38,529 bases of DNA from Verrucolacustris sp044348085 (GTDB taxonomy: Bacteria; Verrucomicrobiota; Verrucomicrobiia; Methylacidiphilales; Verrucolacustridaceae), in the NCBI GenBank assembly GCA_044348085.1, contig JBIKTM010000015.1:1-38529 (forward strand). The letters are read 5' to 3'. Numbering within the stretch: the stretch's first letter is position 1; every line of letters starts with the position of its first letter. Below the pieces are notes generated by a model. It did not search any database. It was not told the DNA's origin and saw only the letters and a program-made list of their open reading frames with translations. The position numbers and the translations under genes are program-made. Shown here in pieces: positions 8,638 to 17,224 of this stretch.

Positions 8638-9668
8638 GCGAGACGCTTTTGCCTGGGGGCTGGACGTTGGCCGACCCGCTCTGGTTGTTGGCGTTACTTC
8701 TCATTCCTTTGGCTGTTTGGTGGAGAGGTCGCAGGTCTCGCCCGGTCTTGGTGATTCCAAGAGTTGCGCGCTGGGCAGGGGCGCCCGCCATCTCGCTGGG
8801 CAGAGGGCCGTCCATTTTGGCGGGAATAGGATTGGCTTTGCTCATTGTGGGGCTCGCGCGACCGCAACAGCTGGAAGAAAAAAAGCAGGTGCGTCAAAAG
8901 GGCTACGACATCATGTTGGCGATCGATCTCTCACCCAGCATGTTGGCGGAGGATTACGAAGGCCCCACAGGCAGAATCAACAGACTTCAGGCAATTCAAC
9001 CGATCATAGAAGCATTTATTTCACGAAGGCCGACGGATCGAATCGGAGTCGTCATTTATGGAGGGCGAGCTTACACGCTTTCTCCGCTGACCTTTGATCA
9101 CGAGTGGTTGGCGCGGCAGATCTCTAGGCTTCGGGTAGGGCTTGTTGAGGATGCCACAGCAGTAGGGGATGGTTTAGGGTTGGCTGTTTCTCGATTGGAA
9201 CAGTCGGAGAAGGAGAAGGACGGGCAACGCAAGGGGGCATTCATTATTCTTTTGACCGACGGATCGAACAACAGCGGTGTATTGGCTCCGCGCCAAGCGG
9301 CTGAGTTGGCCAAGAAAAAAGGGATACCAGTTTACACAATTGGGGCAGGTCAGCCCGGAGTTGTGCCGATGCCCGTGATCGACAACGCTGGAAGAAAATT
9401 GGGATACCGGCAGGCGATCTCGGATCTGGATGAGGACACGTTGCAGCGAATCGCGGAGACAACCGGAGGGAAGTTTTTTCGGGCTATGGACGTGGGAACG
9501 GCGGAGGCAGCTTTTGCGGCCATCGACAAAAAACAGAGGATCGAATTTAGTGCCAAGGCACAACTACGAGCTCACGAGTGGTTTTTTGCGTGGGTCGCAC
9601 CTGGAACTCTGGCTTTCCTGGGTGGGTTGGCATGGGCACGACCCGGAAGGTGGGGAAGAGCAGCATGA
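8634..9668 (+). CDS. batA: BatA-like VWA-domain membrane protein
   Basis: This is a membrane-anchored von Willebrand factor A protein of the Bat (Bacteroides aerotolerance) type. The 344-residue product has hydrophobic segments at about 13-30 and 58-75, then a VWA domain whose metal-ion-dependent adhesion site reads DLSPS (Asp98, Ser100, Ser102), with later elements TAVGDG and LLTDGSNNSG. A final hydrophobic segment (FFAWVAPGTLAFLGGLAW) lies near the C-terminus. The VWA domain should face the periplasm. It starts at GTG 8634 inside the DUF58 stop and ends in ATGA shared with the next gene. The two adjacent VWA proteins probably interact, and MoxR is the expected cytoplasmic partner, but targets are unknown. 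Confidence 0.9.
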   Translation: MSETLLPGGWTLADPLWLLALLLIPLAVWWRGRRSRPVLVIPRVARWAGAPAISLGRGPSILAGIGLALLIVGLARPQQLEEKKQVRQKGYDIMLAIDLSPSMLAEDYEGPTGRINRLQAIQPIIEAFISRRPTDRIGVVIYGGRAYTLSPLTFDHEWLARQISRLRVGLVEDATAVGDGLGLAVSRLEQSEKEKDGQRKGAFIILLTDGSNNSGVLAPRQAAELAKKKGIPVYTIGAGQPGVVPMPVIDNAGRKLGYRQAISDLDEDTLQRIAETTGGKFFRAMDVGTAEAAFAAIDKKQRIEFSAKAQLRAHEWFFAWVAPGTLAFLGGLAWARPGRWGRAA

Positions 9669-10786
9669 CTTTTTATGGAGTGCGTTGGGAGGAGCCCCAG
9701 GTTCTTCTTTTGGTCCCACTGGTTCCTTTGGCTAGCTGGTTGATATTTCGCGGAAAAGCGGGGCAATCCGGTGCGCTTAAACTGGCAAAAGTTATGAGAC
9801 GGTGGGCGGGGGCACGAGCTGTGGTGGATCGACCAGGTGCGACAAGGCGGCGGGGAGGTTTTTGGTTGGCTGCAGGAGTGATGTTGGCGTTGATGGCGCT
9901 GGCTCGACCCCAGTATGGACAATTGGAAGAAACAGTTTTCGATCAGTCACGGGAGGTTCTTTTGGCGTTGGATTTATCTGCAAGCATGCTTGCGGATGAT
10001 GTGAAGCCCACGCGCTTGGAGAGGGCCAAGCTTCTGATTGGAAACCTTCTCGACGAGCTGAAAGGAGAGAGAGTGGGCCTAGCTGTATTTGCGGGGACAT
10101 CGTTCCTACAGGTTCCCTTGAGTTCCGACTATGAAGTGTTGAGGGATATTTTACCTGGGCTGGATCCATCCTATTTACCCCAAGCGGGAACGGATTATAC
10201 TGGAATGTTGAGAGTGGCGACGGAGGCGTTTGGACAAAGTACGGCCGCAGATCGATTTTTAATTATTTTAAGTGATGGGGAGGCACATGACCCGAGCTGG
10301 AAAACGGCATTGGAGGAGTTGAAAAAGAAAAAGGTAAAGATTATTGCGTTGGGAATCGGAACAGCGGCAGGGTCACTTCTTCCCGATTCTCAGGGTGGGG
10401 TTATCAAGGACGCCCGAGGAGCCGCAGTGCTTACAAAATTAGAGCCTGCAACCTTGGAAGCGTTGGCAGAGGAAACAGGTGGCGTGTATCGGGAGGCGTC
10501 AAACTGGGTGGATCTGCAGGAGCTTTTGAGCGAAACAATTGAGCAGGGCAAATCAGGGGAGTTTTCAAAAACGAGGGAAGCTAGGCAGGCAGAGAGGTTT
10601 CAGTGGGTCTTGGCACCCGCAGTTTTTCTGCTGGCGCTAAGCCTCGCACTGGAAATGCCCGTACTGCCAACACGAAGAAGAGTTGCGATGGGGCCTGTAA
10701 CGGATGGAGAGCCTGCCTTGCCTCCTGTAATTAAAAAGACAACCAAACTTGTTTCTAAAGAGAAAAGGCAAAAGGTGGCTGCATGA
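9665..10786 (+). CDS. batB: BatB-like VWA-domain membrane protein
   Basis: The second VWA membrane protein of the operon is 373 residues long. The ATG at 9665 overlaps the batA stop in ATGA and is preferred over an in-frame upstream codon at 9578, which would lie deep inside batA. Hydrophobic segments occur at about 12-28 and 66-80. The adhesion-site motif is DLSAS (Asp103, Ser105, Ser107), with DYTGM and ILSDGEAH completing the metal site. A C-terminal hydrophobic stretch (LAPAVFLLALSLALEM) precedes a short basic tail. The architecture parallels BatA, as expected for BatA/BatB pairs. The stop overlaps the next ATG by 4 bases (ATGA, 10783-10786). Confidence 0.9.
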   Translation: MTFYGVRWEEPQVLLLVPLVPLASWLIFRGKAGQSGALKLAKVMRRWAGARAVVDRPGATRRRGGFWLAAGVMLALMALARPQYGQLEETVFDQSREVLLALDLSASMLADDVKPTRLERAKLLIGNLLDELKGERVGLAVFAGTSFLQVPLSSDYEVLRDILPGLDPSYLPQAGTDYTGMLRVATEAFGQSTAADRFLIILSDGEAHDPSWKTALEELKKKKVKIIALGIGTAAGSLLPDSQGGVIKDARGAAVLTKLEPATLEALAEETGGVYREASNWVDLQELLSETIEQGKSGEFSKTREARQAERFQWVLAPAVFLLALSLALEMPVLPTRRRVAMGPVTDGEPALPPVIKKTTKLVSKEKRQKVAA

Positions 10787-11874
10787 AGATTTTAAACGGC
10801 GCTATCCTTCTTGGGTTAAGTGGAGCTTTGGTTTATGGAGCTTTATCGCCCGATCCGGGGGCTGGTGCGGATGCTGCAGCGGGGTTGACTCGCGCTGTTG
10901 CCGCGATAGCCGAAAAAAGTAAAAAACCCGCTCAAGATTATAGTCTCTTGGCAGAGGAGACCCTGCGGTTTGGCCAAAGACCCGATGCAGTGGATAAACT
11001 AAATAAAGCCACACCGAATACGGAGGATCCTCAGGGCCCATGGAGAAATATGATTGGGGACGCTTTGGCCGGAGTGGATGAGGGGGAAAGAATGGATGCC
11101 AAGGCGGCTGATTGGCCAAGGTTGAGGGAGGAATTAAAGAAACTGCAACCTCCGCGCCCACCGCCCTCGCAAGATAAAAAGGATTCGAAAGACAAGAAGA
11201 AGGACAAGTGTAAAAAGGATAACAAGTCTGGAAAAGAGAAGGGCGAGCCGCAGGAAAAAGGCAAGGGGGAGGGAGAGAAGTCTGAAGGAAAAGAGGGGGA
11301 CAAGGGTGAGGACGGAGAACAGGGGGACTCGCAAAGCCCGCCTTCATCTGGAAAAGGGAATCAAAAAGGAAAAAGGGGTGAGAAAGGCGAAAATTCAGAG
11401 GGCGGAGAGGGGGACTCAGATGAAAAAGGCGAGCAAGGCAAGGAGCAGAAAGAGGCCAAGGGAAAACAGAAAGACCCCAACCAGATCAAAGACTACAGTA
11501 CGAGCAAGGAGGGAGAGGGAAAAATGAAGGATCGCGCCAAAGAGGAGGATTTAGCGCCCATCCAGGATCAGAAAGCAGGGTTTGGCGAGTTAGGAGATGA
11601 GAAAAAAGATAAAGGCAAGAAGGAGGAGGGGAAAGGAGTAGCGCAAGGCGGTGAGGATTCAAAAAAGGAGGGCAAGGAGGCGCCCGCAGGAATGAGGTCT
11701 GTGGGTGGGGGATCGGGGAAAAAGAAACAGGATGAATCCACGGACGCCTATACGATGGAAGCGACCGCAAGGCTGGACCAAGTTCGTCAGTCAGACAGTC
11801 CAGCACTTCTTCAGCAAAGGCTACAACCCAAGGATCAGAGACCTTCTGCATCGTCGACGGCGAAGCCGTGGTGA
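10783..11874 (+). CDS. BatC-like protein with long charged low-complexity region
   Basis: The 363-residue product occupies the BatC position between the VWA proteins and BatD. It has an N-terminal hydrophobic segment (ILNGAILLGLSGALVYGAL), so it is exported or anchored, then a short segment with DYSLLAEETLRFGQRPDAVDKLNKA that may be a degenerate TPR-like helix pair. From about residue 118 to 320 it is overwhelmingly Lys, Glu, Gly, Asp and Gln and almost certainly disordered. The C-terminus (RLDQVRQSDSPALLQQRLQ, ending Lys-Pro-Trp) looks conserved and structured, and may bind a partner. No catalytic motif is visible. The 4-base overlaps on both sides place it firmly in the operon. The name BatC rests on position and general architecture rather than clear homology. 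Confidence 0.75.
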   Translation: MKILNGAILLGLSGALVYGALSPDPGAGADAAAGLTRAVAAIAEKSKKPAQDYSLLAEETLRFGQRPDAVDKLNKATPNTEDPQGPWRNMIGDALAGVDEGERMDAKAADWPRLREELKKLQPPRPPPSQDKKDSKDKKKDKCKKDNKSGKEKGEPQEKGKGEGEKSEGKEGDKGEDGEQGDSQSPPSSGKGNQKGKRGEKGENSEGGEGDSDEKGEQGKEQKEAKGKQKDPNQIKDYSTSKEGEGKMKDRAKEEDLAPIQDQKAGFGELGDEKKDKGKKEEGKGVAQGGEDSKKEGKEAPAGMRSVGGGSGKKKQDESTDAYTMEATARLDQVRQSDSPALLQQRLQPKDQRPSASSTAKPW

Positions 11875-14531
11875 AACATATGAAAAAGTTATTTTTACTA
11901 ATCGGCTTTGGAATTTATTTGGGTGCGACGGCATTTAGCCAAAGTGTTGCGTGGACGGATCCTGGGCAGATCCCGCCGCAATCCGGTGTTCAACTGGATC
12001 TGGTTTTCACCGATTGTCAGCCTAAGGGAAACGTAAATTTACCAAGCGTGTCGGGGCTTCAGTTTTCAGGCTCGCCGGGGCGGGCCACGAGCTTTTCCAT
12101 GATCAATTTTCAAACAAGCTCCTCCACAACGCTAAGTTACGTGGTTCAAGCATCCCAGAATGGAAGAATCCTGATCCCCTCGTTTGAAGTCGTGACGGAC
12201 AAGGGGAGAATGACTGTTCCAAGTCTAACCCTGGATGCGACAGGGGCAGGAGCGAACCGCTCGCGGCAGTCCAATCCCCTCTCACCAAATTTTCCGTTCC
12301 CTCCCAACCCTTTTCAAAATCAGGCTCCCAACCCAGGGAGTCAGGTTGTTCCGCCCGATGCTGTGCAGGCCTCGGCCCAGGCGGAGCCGCGGCGTCCGTA
12401 TATCGGCGAGGTTTTCGACGTGAATTATAGAGTCGTTATGACGGGCAATCGGAGCGGCCGGGTGAAGACCACCCCTTTGTGGGATGTTCAAAACTTTACT
12501 GCAGAGGCGTGGGATCGGGGTCAACAGATCGGGCCAGGGGGAAATCAGGGGCTGCAGTTTCACACCAGGGCCATGATCCCTAAGGCGGGACTCTTCGAGC
12601 TGCCCTCGATCCGGCAAAAACTGGATATCGACACTGCGGCAGGGGGCAGATCCTTTTTCTTCACCGCTCCTGGCTCGGTTGAGGTGGAGGCAGTCGCAGC
12701 TCCCGTTCCTCTGAATGTTGAAGCACTACCAGCGAATGCGCCCGCGGGATTCAAGGGCGCTGTGGGACAGTTTGTTTTGGAATCGAAACTGGTGCCTGAG
12801 CAGGTAGGCGAGGGGGAGCCGGTCACCTGGACGTTAACGTTACGCGGAACAGGGAATTGGCCCATGGGAGTGGAATTGCCCGCTCGGGCAGTTCCGAAGG
12901 AGATCCGCACTATTCAACCTAAACTAAGAAGAGAATTTAACGGCACGGACCTTTTTACGGGAGCGATTGTGGAGGATCTTGTGATGATCCCCACAAAGAG
13001 TGGCGAGTTCGAGCTGCCAGCGGTTAAGTTTTTATACTTCGATCCTAAGAAAAAGTCCTATGAGACCGCTGAGGTAAAACCTCCTAAAATTGTTGTCTCG
13101 AAGCAGACGAGTGGCTTAGCCCTTCCGGCCTCTCCTACAAGTCCAGCCGCTAGCACGGCTGCACCGAGTAAAAAAGCAGGGCAAGCCCCCTCAGGTAAAG
13201 TTGCGCAACCTTTGGCGTATGGGGAGCCAGGGCTGCCGAGAGAACCAATCGATGGTTCAGGCGTGGGCATAGCGCCAGTTGGGCAGGGGTGGTGGATAGG
13301 ATTAGGAATTCTTCCGTGGGGAATCTTGCTGGTTGTTTGGTGGAGATGGGCCAGACAAAGGGCCCTATTTACAGACGAAGAGAGACTTAGGAAGGAGTCG
13401 CTTCATAGCTGGAAAAGCGCGGTCGAAATGGTTCGTGAGGCAGGGGAGGATATGCGCTCTTCCGAAAAGGCGCTTCTTTTTTGGCAGAAATCTGTAGCCG
13501 GCACCTTAGGAATTGAAGGAGCAACTCCTGCTTGGGGAGTGATTGCAGACGGAATTCAAACGATGGAAAAATCAGATCAAGAAACGCTCGAAAAATGCTG
13601 GGTTGATTCAGAAAACGGGCTTTATGGGAGGAATCCGAGCTTGGATGGAGAGTGGTGTGACCAAGCCGAACGCCTAGCCGGCAGAATCGATCTGCCTGCG
13701 ATAAAGGCTTGGGCGCCACTGAAACCTAAAAATCTATTTCCTTGGCTGGCAGTGCTTCTTTCCTTTTTTGTCGCCGTCGAACCAGTCGGTGCGCAGGCAA
13801 TTAATAAAGAACAACCCAAAGAGGAGAAGACGAGTAAAGAGGATCCGATCCAGCTTTATAAAACGGGAAATTTCAGTGAGGCAGAAAAGTTATGGCGCGA
13901 AAAAGTGTTGGTGAACCCGCGGGATCCCGTGGCCAGAAATAATCTGGCGCTTGCGTATTTCCAGCTTGGCGACAAGGAGCGGGCGTTAGCCTACGGGCTA
14001 TCGGCGTATCTTATTTCTCCAGCAACGGCTTCTGTGTCATGGAACACCCGAATCTTTGCCCAATCTTCCGATCAGTTGGACAGAGCGGTGATGGGCTTGT
14101 GGAGTGAGCGGAGCAGGGAGTGGATTACGGGACGACTTGGCGTATTCGGATGGCAAGTGGCCCTTGTTTTGGGAGTGACGATCCTTGCGGTTGGCTGTGG
14201 ATGTGGTTTGGGATCGGGCTACTTCCCTCAAAAGAAAACCCTTCTTGTTCGAGTTGGGATAGCGACTTTTGCGATAGGACTTATGCTTTTCATGGCTGCC
14301 TCAACAGCACTTGGAATTTATGGAAAGTTAGCGGACCGAAATGCGGTGATGATTGTGGATGTTGAGCCTTTGCGGTCGATCCCCACAGAGGTAGAGGCTC
14401 AAGCGGAGAAGGCCTATCCGCTAGGATCCATTGCCCGTTTAGAGAAAAGCTTTTTAGGATGGAGCAAGATTCGGCTTCCGAATCAAGATGCAGGTTGGAT
14501 ACGCAGCGAACACATTGTGTCTTTGTATTAG
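11871..14531 (+). CDS. batD: BatD-BatE-like fusion protein: BatD region, TPR and SH3-like domain
   Basis: The 886-residue product begins with a signal peptide (KKLFLLIGFGIYLGATAFSQ). GTG at 11871, overlapping the upstream stop in GTGA, is chosen by analogy with the other coupled starts; ATG at 11880 is equally possible. Residues about 20-460 form a BatD-like periplasmic beta-rich region. A membrane segment lies near 470-494, followed by a cytoplasmic-looking stretch of about 120 residues. At about 617-640 an internal signal-peptide-like sequence (FPWLAVLLSFFVAVEPVGAQA) appears, then a TPR segment (YKTGNFSEAEKLWREKVLVN through GDKERALAYGL), two more hydrophobic segments (about 760-782 and 793-817) and a C-terminal SH3-like domain with LGWSKIRLPNQDAGWI. 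TPR plus SH3 is the BatE layout. It closes the operon. Confidence 0.85.
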   Translation: MKHMKKLFLLIGFGIYLGATAFSQSVAWTDPGQIPPQSGVQLDLVFTDCQPKGNVNLPSVSGLQFSGSPGRATSFSMINFQTSSSTTLSYVVQASQNGRILIPSFEVVTDKGRMTVPSLTLDATGAGANRSRQSNPLSPNFPFPPNPFQNQAPNPGSQVVPPDAVQASAQAEPRRPYIGEVFDVNYRVVMTGNRSGRVKTTPLWDVQNFTAEAWDRGQQIGPGGNQGLQFHTRAMIPKAGLFELPSIRQKLDIDTAAGGRSFFFTAPGSVEVEAVAAPVPLNVEALPANAPAGFKGAVGQFVLESKLVPEQVGEGEPVTWTLTLRGTGNWPMGVELPARAVPKEIRTIQPKLRREFNGTDLFTGAIVEDLVMIPTKSGEFELPAVKFLYFDPKKKSYETAEVKPPKIVVSKQTSGLALPASPTSPAASTAAPSKKAGQAPSGKVAQPLAYGEPGLPREPIDGSGVGIAPVGQGWWIGLGILPWGILLVVWWRWARQRALFTDEERLRKESLHSWKSAVEMVREAGEDMRSSEKALLFWQKSVAGTLGIEGATPAWGVIADGIQTMEKSDQETLEKCWVDSENGLYGRNPSLDGEWCDQAERLAGRIDLPAIKAWAPLKPKNLFPWLAVLLSFFVAVEPVGAQAINKEQPKEEKTSKEDPIQLYKTGNFSEAEKLWREKVLVNPRDPVARNNLALAYFQLGDKERALAYGLSAYLISPATASVSWNTRIFAQSSDQLDRAVMGLWSERSREWITGRLGVFGWQVALVLGVTILAVGCGCGLGSGYFPQKKTLLVRVGIATFAIGLMLFMAASTALGIYGKLADRNAVMIVDVEPLRSIPTEVEAQAEKAYPLGSIARLEKSFLGWSKIRLPNQDAGWIRSEHIVSLY

Positions 14532-14547
14532 AGAATAGCCGCTAGAG

Positions 14548-15060
14548 CTAGGCTTTGCGGATCTGAAGTTTTCCTGGGGCGGGTTTGGGTTGATCCTCCT
14601 CGGGCATGGGAACGGACGAGGGAAGGTTCTTTTCCGGAAATAGTTGCTGCATAATGTTGGGATTCTTGGCTGCAGACGAAACCTGAACGACAAAATTGGT
14701 TGTTTGCGCCGCAGGAACGGTCGCCGGCTCCCAAAGGCGGCGATAGGCAAATTTTAAGTTAAATCGACCCTCACGGGGGAAGACGACACGCAGGGTTTGT
14801 TTGCCGGGCGCACCAGGTAGAGAGGGTGACGAGTATGACTCATCGAGTAGGTGAGCCGTCTGAAGTGGCGGGTCGAGCACCCACCGATAGCCAGTGGAAA
14901 AATTTGCCGGAAGGACAATCGAAAGGGGCTGGGAAACTCCAATCGTGTGGTCGGCTGAGGAGCGAAAAAAACCACACCCCGAAAGGAGTAGTGCAAAGAG
15001 AAGAGAAAGGATGAGGGAGTATCGGCTAAGACTTTTCGCGCAGGGGAGCAAGATCAGCAT
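14548..15060 (-). CDS. Lipoprotein with chagasin-like (I42) inhibitor domain
   Basis: Chagasin-family proteins inhibit papain-like cysteine proteases. The product (about 170 residues) starts with a lipoprotein signal peptide whose lipobox reads LLLSGC, so it should be lipid-anchored. The domain then shows the three chagasin loops: NFSTGYRW (NPTTGY-like), GAPGKQ (loop 2) and RRLWEP (RPW-like). A Pro-rich tail follows. The ATG at 15060 gives the full signal peptide but overlaps the upstream TPR gene by 35 bases; AGAGG lies immediately before it, so TTG at 15051 is an alternative with better spacing. A much longer upstream extension in this frame is antisense-like and was dropped. It converges on the BatD/E gene with 16 bases between stops. 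Target protease unknown. Confidence 0.7.
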   Translation of the reverse strand: MLILLPCAKSLSRYSLILSLLFALLLSGCGFFRSSADHTIGVSQPLSIVLPANFSTGYRWVLDPPLQTAHLLDESYSSPSLPGAPGKQTLRVVFPREGRFNLKFAYRRLWEPATVPAAQTTNFVVQVSSAAKNPNIMQQLFPEKNLPSSVPMPEEDQPKPAPGKLQIRKA

Positions 15061-15496
15061 CCTCTTTGGCGACATTTGCCCACGACTCGTCCAGGCGAAT
15101 GGCGGCCTGTACATAAGAGCGGGCTTTATCGAGGTCACGCAACTGACAATGATAACAACCCAACTGAAATTTGATATGAGGATTATTTGGGAATTTCCGC
15201 TCGGCCTCAAGAAGGATGGAGCGACCCTGTTGGATTGAGTCTTGGTGGCGTACGGCGTCGGCAAGAGAAACCCAAACCTCCGGTTCTTCAGGCCGCTGAC
15301 GGCGCAACTGCTCAGCCGTTTTGCGAAGTTCTACAAACCGACCTGCAGCTCGAAGAATCCGTGTGCGCAGAAAATCCAAAGTCAGGCTGTGATCGCCTTT
15401 ACGGCGGGCTTGGGTGATGCGGCGGAGGGCCTCGTCGTACATTCCTAGGCCGCAATACCCTTCCAGTTCCTCCTGAAGTTTCGCAGGGTTGTCCAT
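15026..15496 (-). CDS. TPR-repeat protein of unknown function
   Basis: The 156-residue product consists of helical repeats of the tetratricopeptide type: YCGLGMYDEALRRITQARRK near the start, ILRAAGRFVELRKTAEQL, VWVSLADAVRHQDSIQQGRS, and a well-formed last unit HIKFQLGCYHCQLRDLDKAR followed by YVQAAIRLD. There is no signal peptide, so it is probably a cytoplasmic protein-protein interaction module. Its 3' end overlaps the lipoprotein start, suggesting a two-gene operon with the I42-like gene. A 156-base gap separates it from the divergent glucokinase gene. No specific partner can be named. Confidence 0.8.
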   Translation of the reverse strand: MDNPAKLQEELEGYCGLGMYDEALRRITQARRKGDHSLTLDFLRTRILRAAGRFVELRKTAEQLRRQRPEEPEVWVSLADAVRHQDSIQQGRSILLEAERKFPNNPHIKFQLGCYHCQLRDLDKARSYVQAAIRLDESWANVAKEDADLAPLREKS

Positions 15497-15652
15497 CTAT
15501 GAAGTTGAAATTTGCAGGCTGGAGTAGAATCGCAAGCGTTGGGAGTCGCGTTGTTCGCATCAAGGGTGGAGCGGCTTGGGAGTAGTTTTTTGGATCATCA
15601 TGATGGTCGAGAGTGAGCTGTTCCGCGGATGATCTACGACTATATTTAAAGG

Positions 15653-16396
15653 ATGAGTGTACTGGGAATCGATATAGGAGGAACCGGGGTCAAGGGAGGC
15701 GTGGTGGACTTTCCAGCAGGAACCATTCAAGGGGACCCTGTTCACTTTCCGACGCCACAACCCGCATCTCCCCTAGCGCTTACCCGTGTGATTAAGAGAA
15801 TGGTCGACCATTTTCAGTGGAAAGGCCTTGTCGGCGTTGGGTTTCCTGGCCCGATTCGAAAAGGGCTGGTTGAGACTGCGGTGAATCTTTCATCTCAATG
15901 GGTGGGAAAGAATCCTGAAAAGATTTTTAAAAAAGCAACGAAGCAACCCTTTGTGGTGATCAATGACGCAGACGCGGCCGGGCTGGCGGAACTTCACTAC
16001 GGAGCCGGGAAAAATGACAAGGGAGTTGTGGTGATGATCACATTAGGCACGGGAATCGGAAGCGCGTTGTTCTATCAAGGGGTTCTGATTCCAAACACTG
16101 AGCTGGGGCACCTTACCCTTGAGGGAAAAGATGCTGAGAAGTCCGCAAGCGCAAAGGCAAGAGAGGTGCACGAGTGGAGCTGGAAGAAGTGGTCTCGAAA
16201 AGTTCGGGAGTACCTTCAGCAGGTAGATCGCTTGATCAATCCAGATCTGATCATTGTGGGTGGAGGAGTAAGCAAAAGAGCGGAAAAGTGGCTGCCGAGA
16301 GCGGCAAAAGGGGTGAGGGCAAAAGTAGTTTCTGCCAAGCTTCACAACGAAGCGGGAATTGTAGGTGCGGCCATGGCTGCAGGGAAAAGCAGGTAG
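15653..16396 (+). CDS. ppgK: Polyphosphate glucokinase (ROK family)
   Basis: This enzyme phosphorylates glucose using inorganic polyphosphate (often also ATP) to feed glycolysis. The 247-residue product shows the ROK phosphate-binding loop GIDIGGTGVKGG (5-16), catalytic-region NDADAAG (104-110), LGTGIGSAL (131-139) and the sequence NTELGHLTLEGKDAEKSASA, which is characteristic of the polyphosphate-dependent branch rather than general ROK kinases; the CxCGxxGC zinc motif of repressor-type ROK proteins is absent. The ATG at 15653 is preceded directly by AAAGG, and a -10-like TATATT lies at 15641-15646, so the transcript leader may be very short. It converges on the next gene with 27 bases between the stops. 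Confidence 0.9.
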   Translation: MSVLGIDIGGTGVKGGVVDFPAGTIQGDPVHFPTPQPASPLALTRVIKRMVDHFQWKGLVGVGFPGPIRKGLVETAVNLSSQWVGKNPEKIFKKATKQPFVVINDADAAGLAELHYGAGKNDKGVVVMITLGTGIGSALFYQGVLIPNTELGHLTLEGKDAEKSASAKAREVHEWSWKKWSRKVREYLQQVDRLINPDLIIVGGGVSKRAEKWLPRAAKGVRAKVVSAKLHNEAGIVGAAMAAGKSR

Positions 16397-16423
16397 AGGG
16401 TATCACTCCCACCGATCCTGACT

Positions 16424-17224
16424 CTATTTCAAATACTGATTCACCCCTTTGATACACCGGACTTTTTTGGTCCGAAGGGTTTCTTCTAGGCGAGATTGGC
16501 TTTTTGACACGTGGTCACGGCTGAGGATCGGGTGGTGGAGGTGATAAAGGATTGCCCGACCGTAGACGAATTTGCGGGGTCGGCCCAAGTGATAGAGGCG
16601 TGAGCCGATGTCGGAGTCCTCCCCGAGTCCCCAACCTTCGTACTCCTCGTCCCACCCGTTGACTTCCAGAAGATCTTTTTTCCACATAGCCATGTTACAG
16701 CCGATGATTCCTCGCTGGGCCATATCACGTTTGATAATGGGGAAAGGGAGTCGAAATGCTTTGGCGGCGCCGGTGAGTTGACCCGCGAGGAAGAGACGAA
16801 AACTTGGAATGGATTCGCCTACCTGTAGACAGGCAGAGGCTGCGGCATTAAGATAAGAGCGACGGCCTTGAACCCAGAAGCCCTGCTCGGCTAAGGAGGC
16901 ATGATCTTCGATAAATCTGGGATGAGGAATGCAGTCCGCATCAGTGAACACAAGATAGGCGCCTTTCGCAGCAGCCAAGGATTGGTTGAGGATTGCATTC
17001 TTTCGGAACCCCTTATCTTCGTGCCAGAGGTGATGGACTGGACAGGGTAAGGATGGGGCGAGGCGAGCGATCAGATCGCGAGTGGGGGAGGCGGAACCAT
17101 CATCGGCAATGAGAATCTCCATGGGGGCAGTCGTTTGGTTGCGAAACCCAGCGAGGCACAGCTCGAGAGGGCGCACGTGATTGTAGGTGCTGATAACGAG
17201 GGAAATCTGATTCGAGGAGATCAT
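16424..17224 (-). CDS. Family 2 glycosyltransferase
   Basis: The 266-residue product is a GT-A fold glycosyltransferase. It opens with ISLVISTYNHVRPLELCL, followed by the nucleotide-sugar binding strand EILIADDGS, a DxD-type metal site FTDADCI, and the acceptor-side motif WDEEYEGWGLGEDSDI typical of GT2 proteins with a GT7C-like C-terminal region. There are no membrane segments. Its start overlaps the stop of the upstream carboxypeptidase gene by 4 bases (ATGA, 17221-17224), so the two are probably co-transcribed although their roles differ. Donor and acceptor sugars cannot be inferred. Confidence 0.88.
   Translation of the reverse strand: MISSNQISLVISTYNHVRPLELCLAGFRNQTTAPMEILIADDGSASPTRDLIARLAPSLPCPVHHLWHEDKGFRKNAILNQSLAAAKGAYLVFTDADCIPHPRFIEDHASLAEQGFWVQGRRSYLNAAASACLQVGESIPSFRLFLAGQLTGAAKAFRLPFPIIKRDMAQRGIIGCNMAMWKKDLLEVNGWDEEYEGWGLGEDSDIGSRLYHLGRPRKFVYGRAILYHLHHPILSRDHVSKSQSRLEETLRTKKVRCIKGVNQYLK

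Noticed and set aside
9578..9664. N-terminal extension of batB
   Set aside because: It lies fully inside batA; the ATGA overlap at 9665 fits the pattern of the operon.
15061..15264. N-terminal extension of the I42-like lipoprotein
   Set aside because: It is out-of-frame translation of the TPR gene and would bury the lipoprotein signal peptide.
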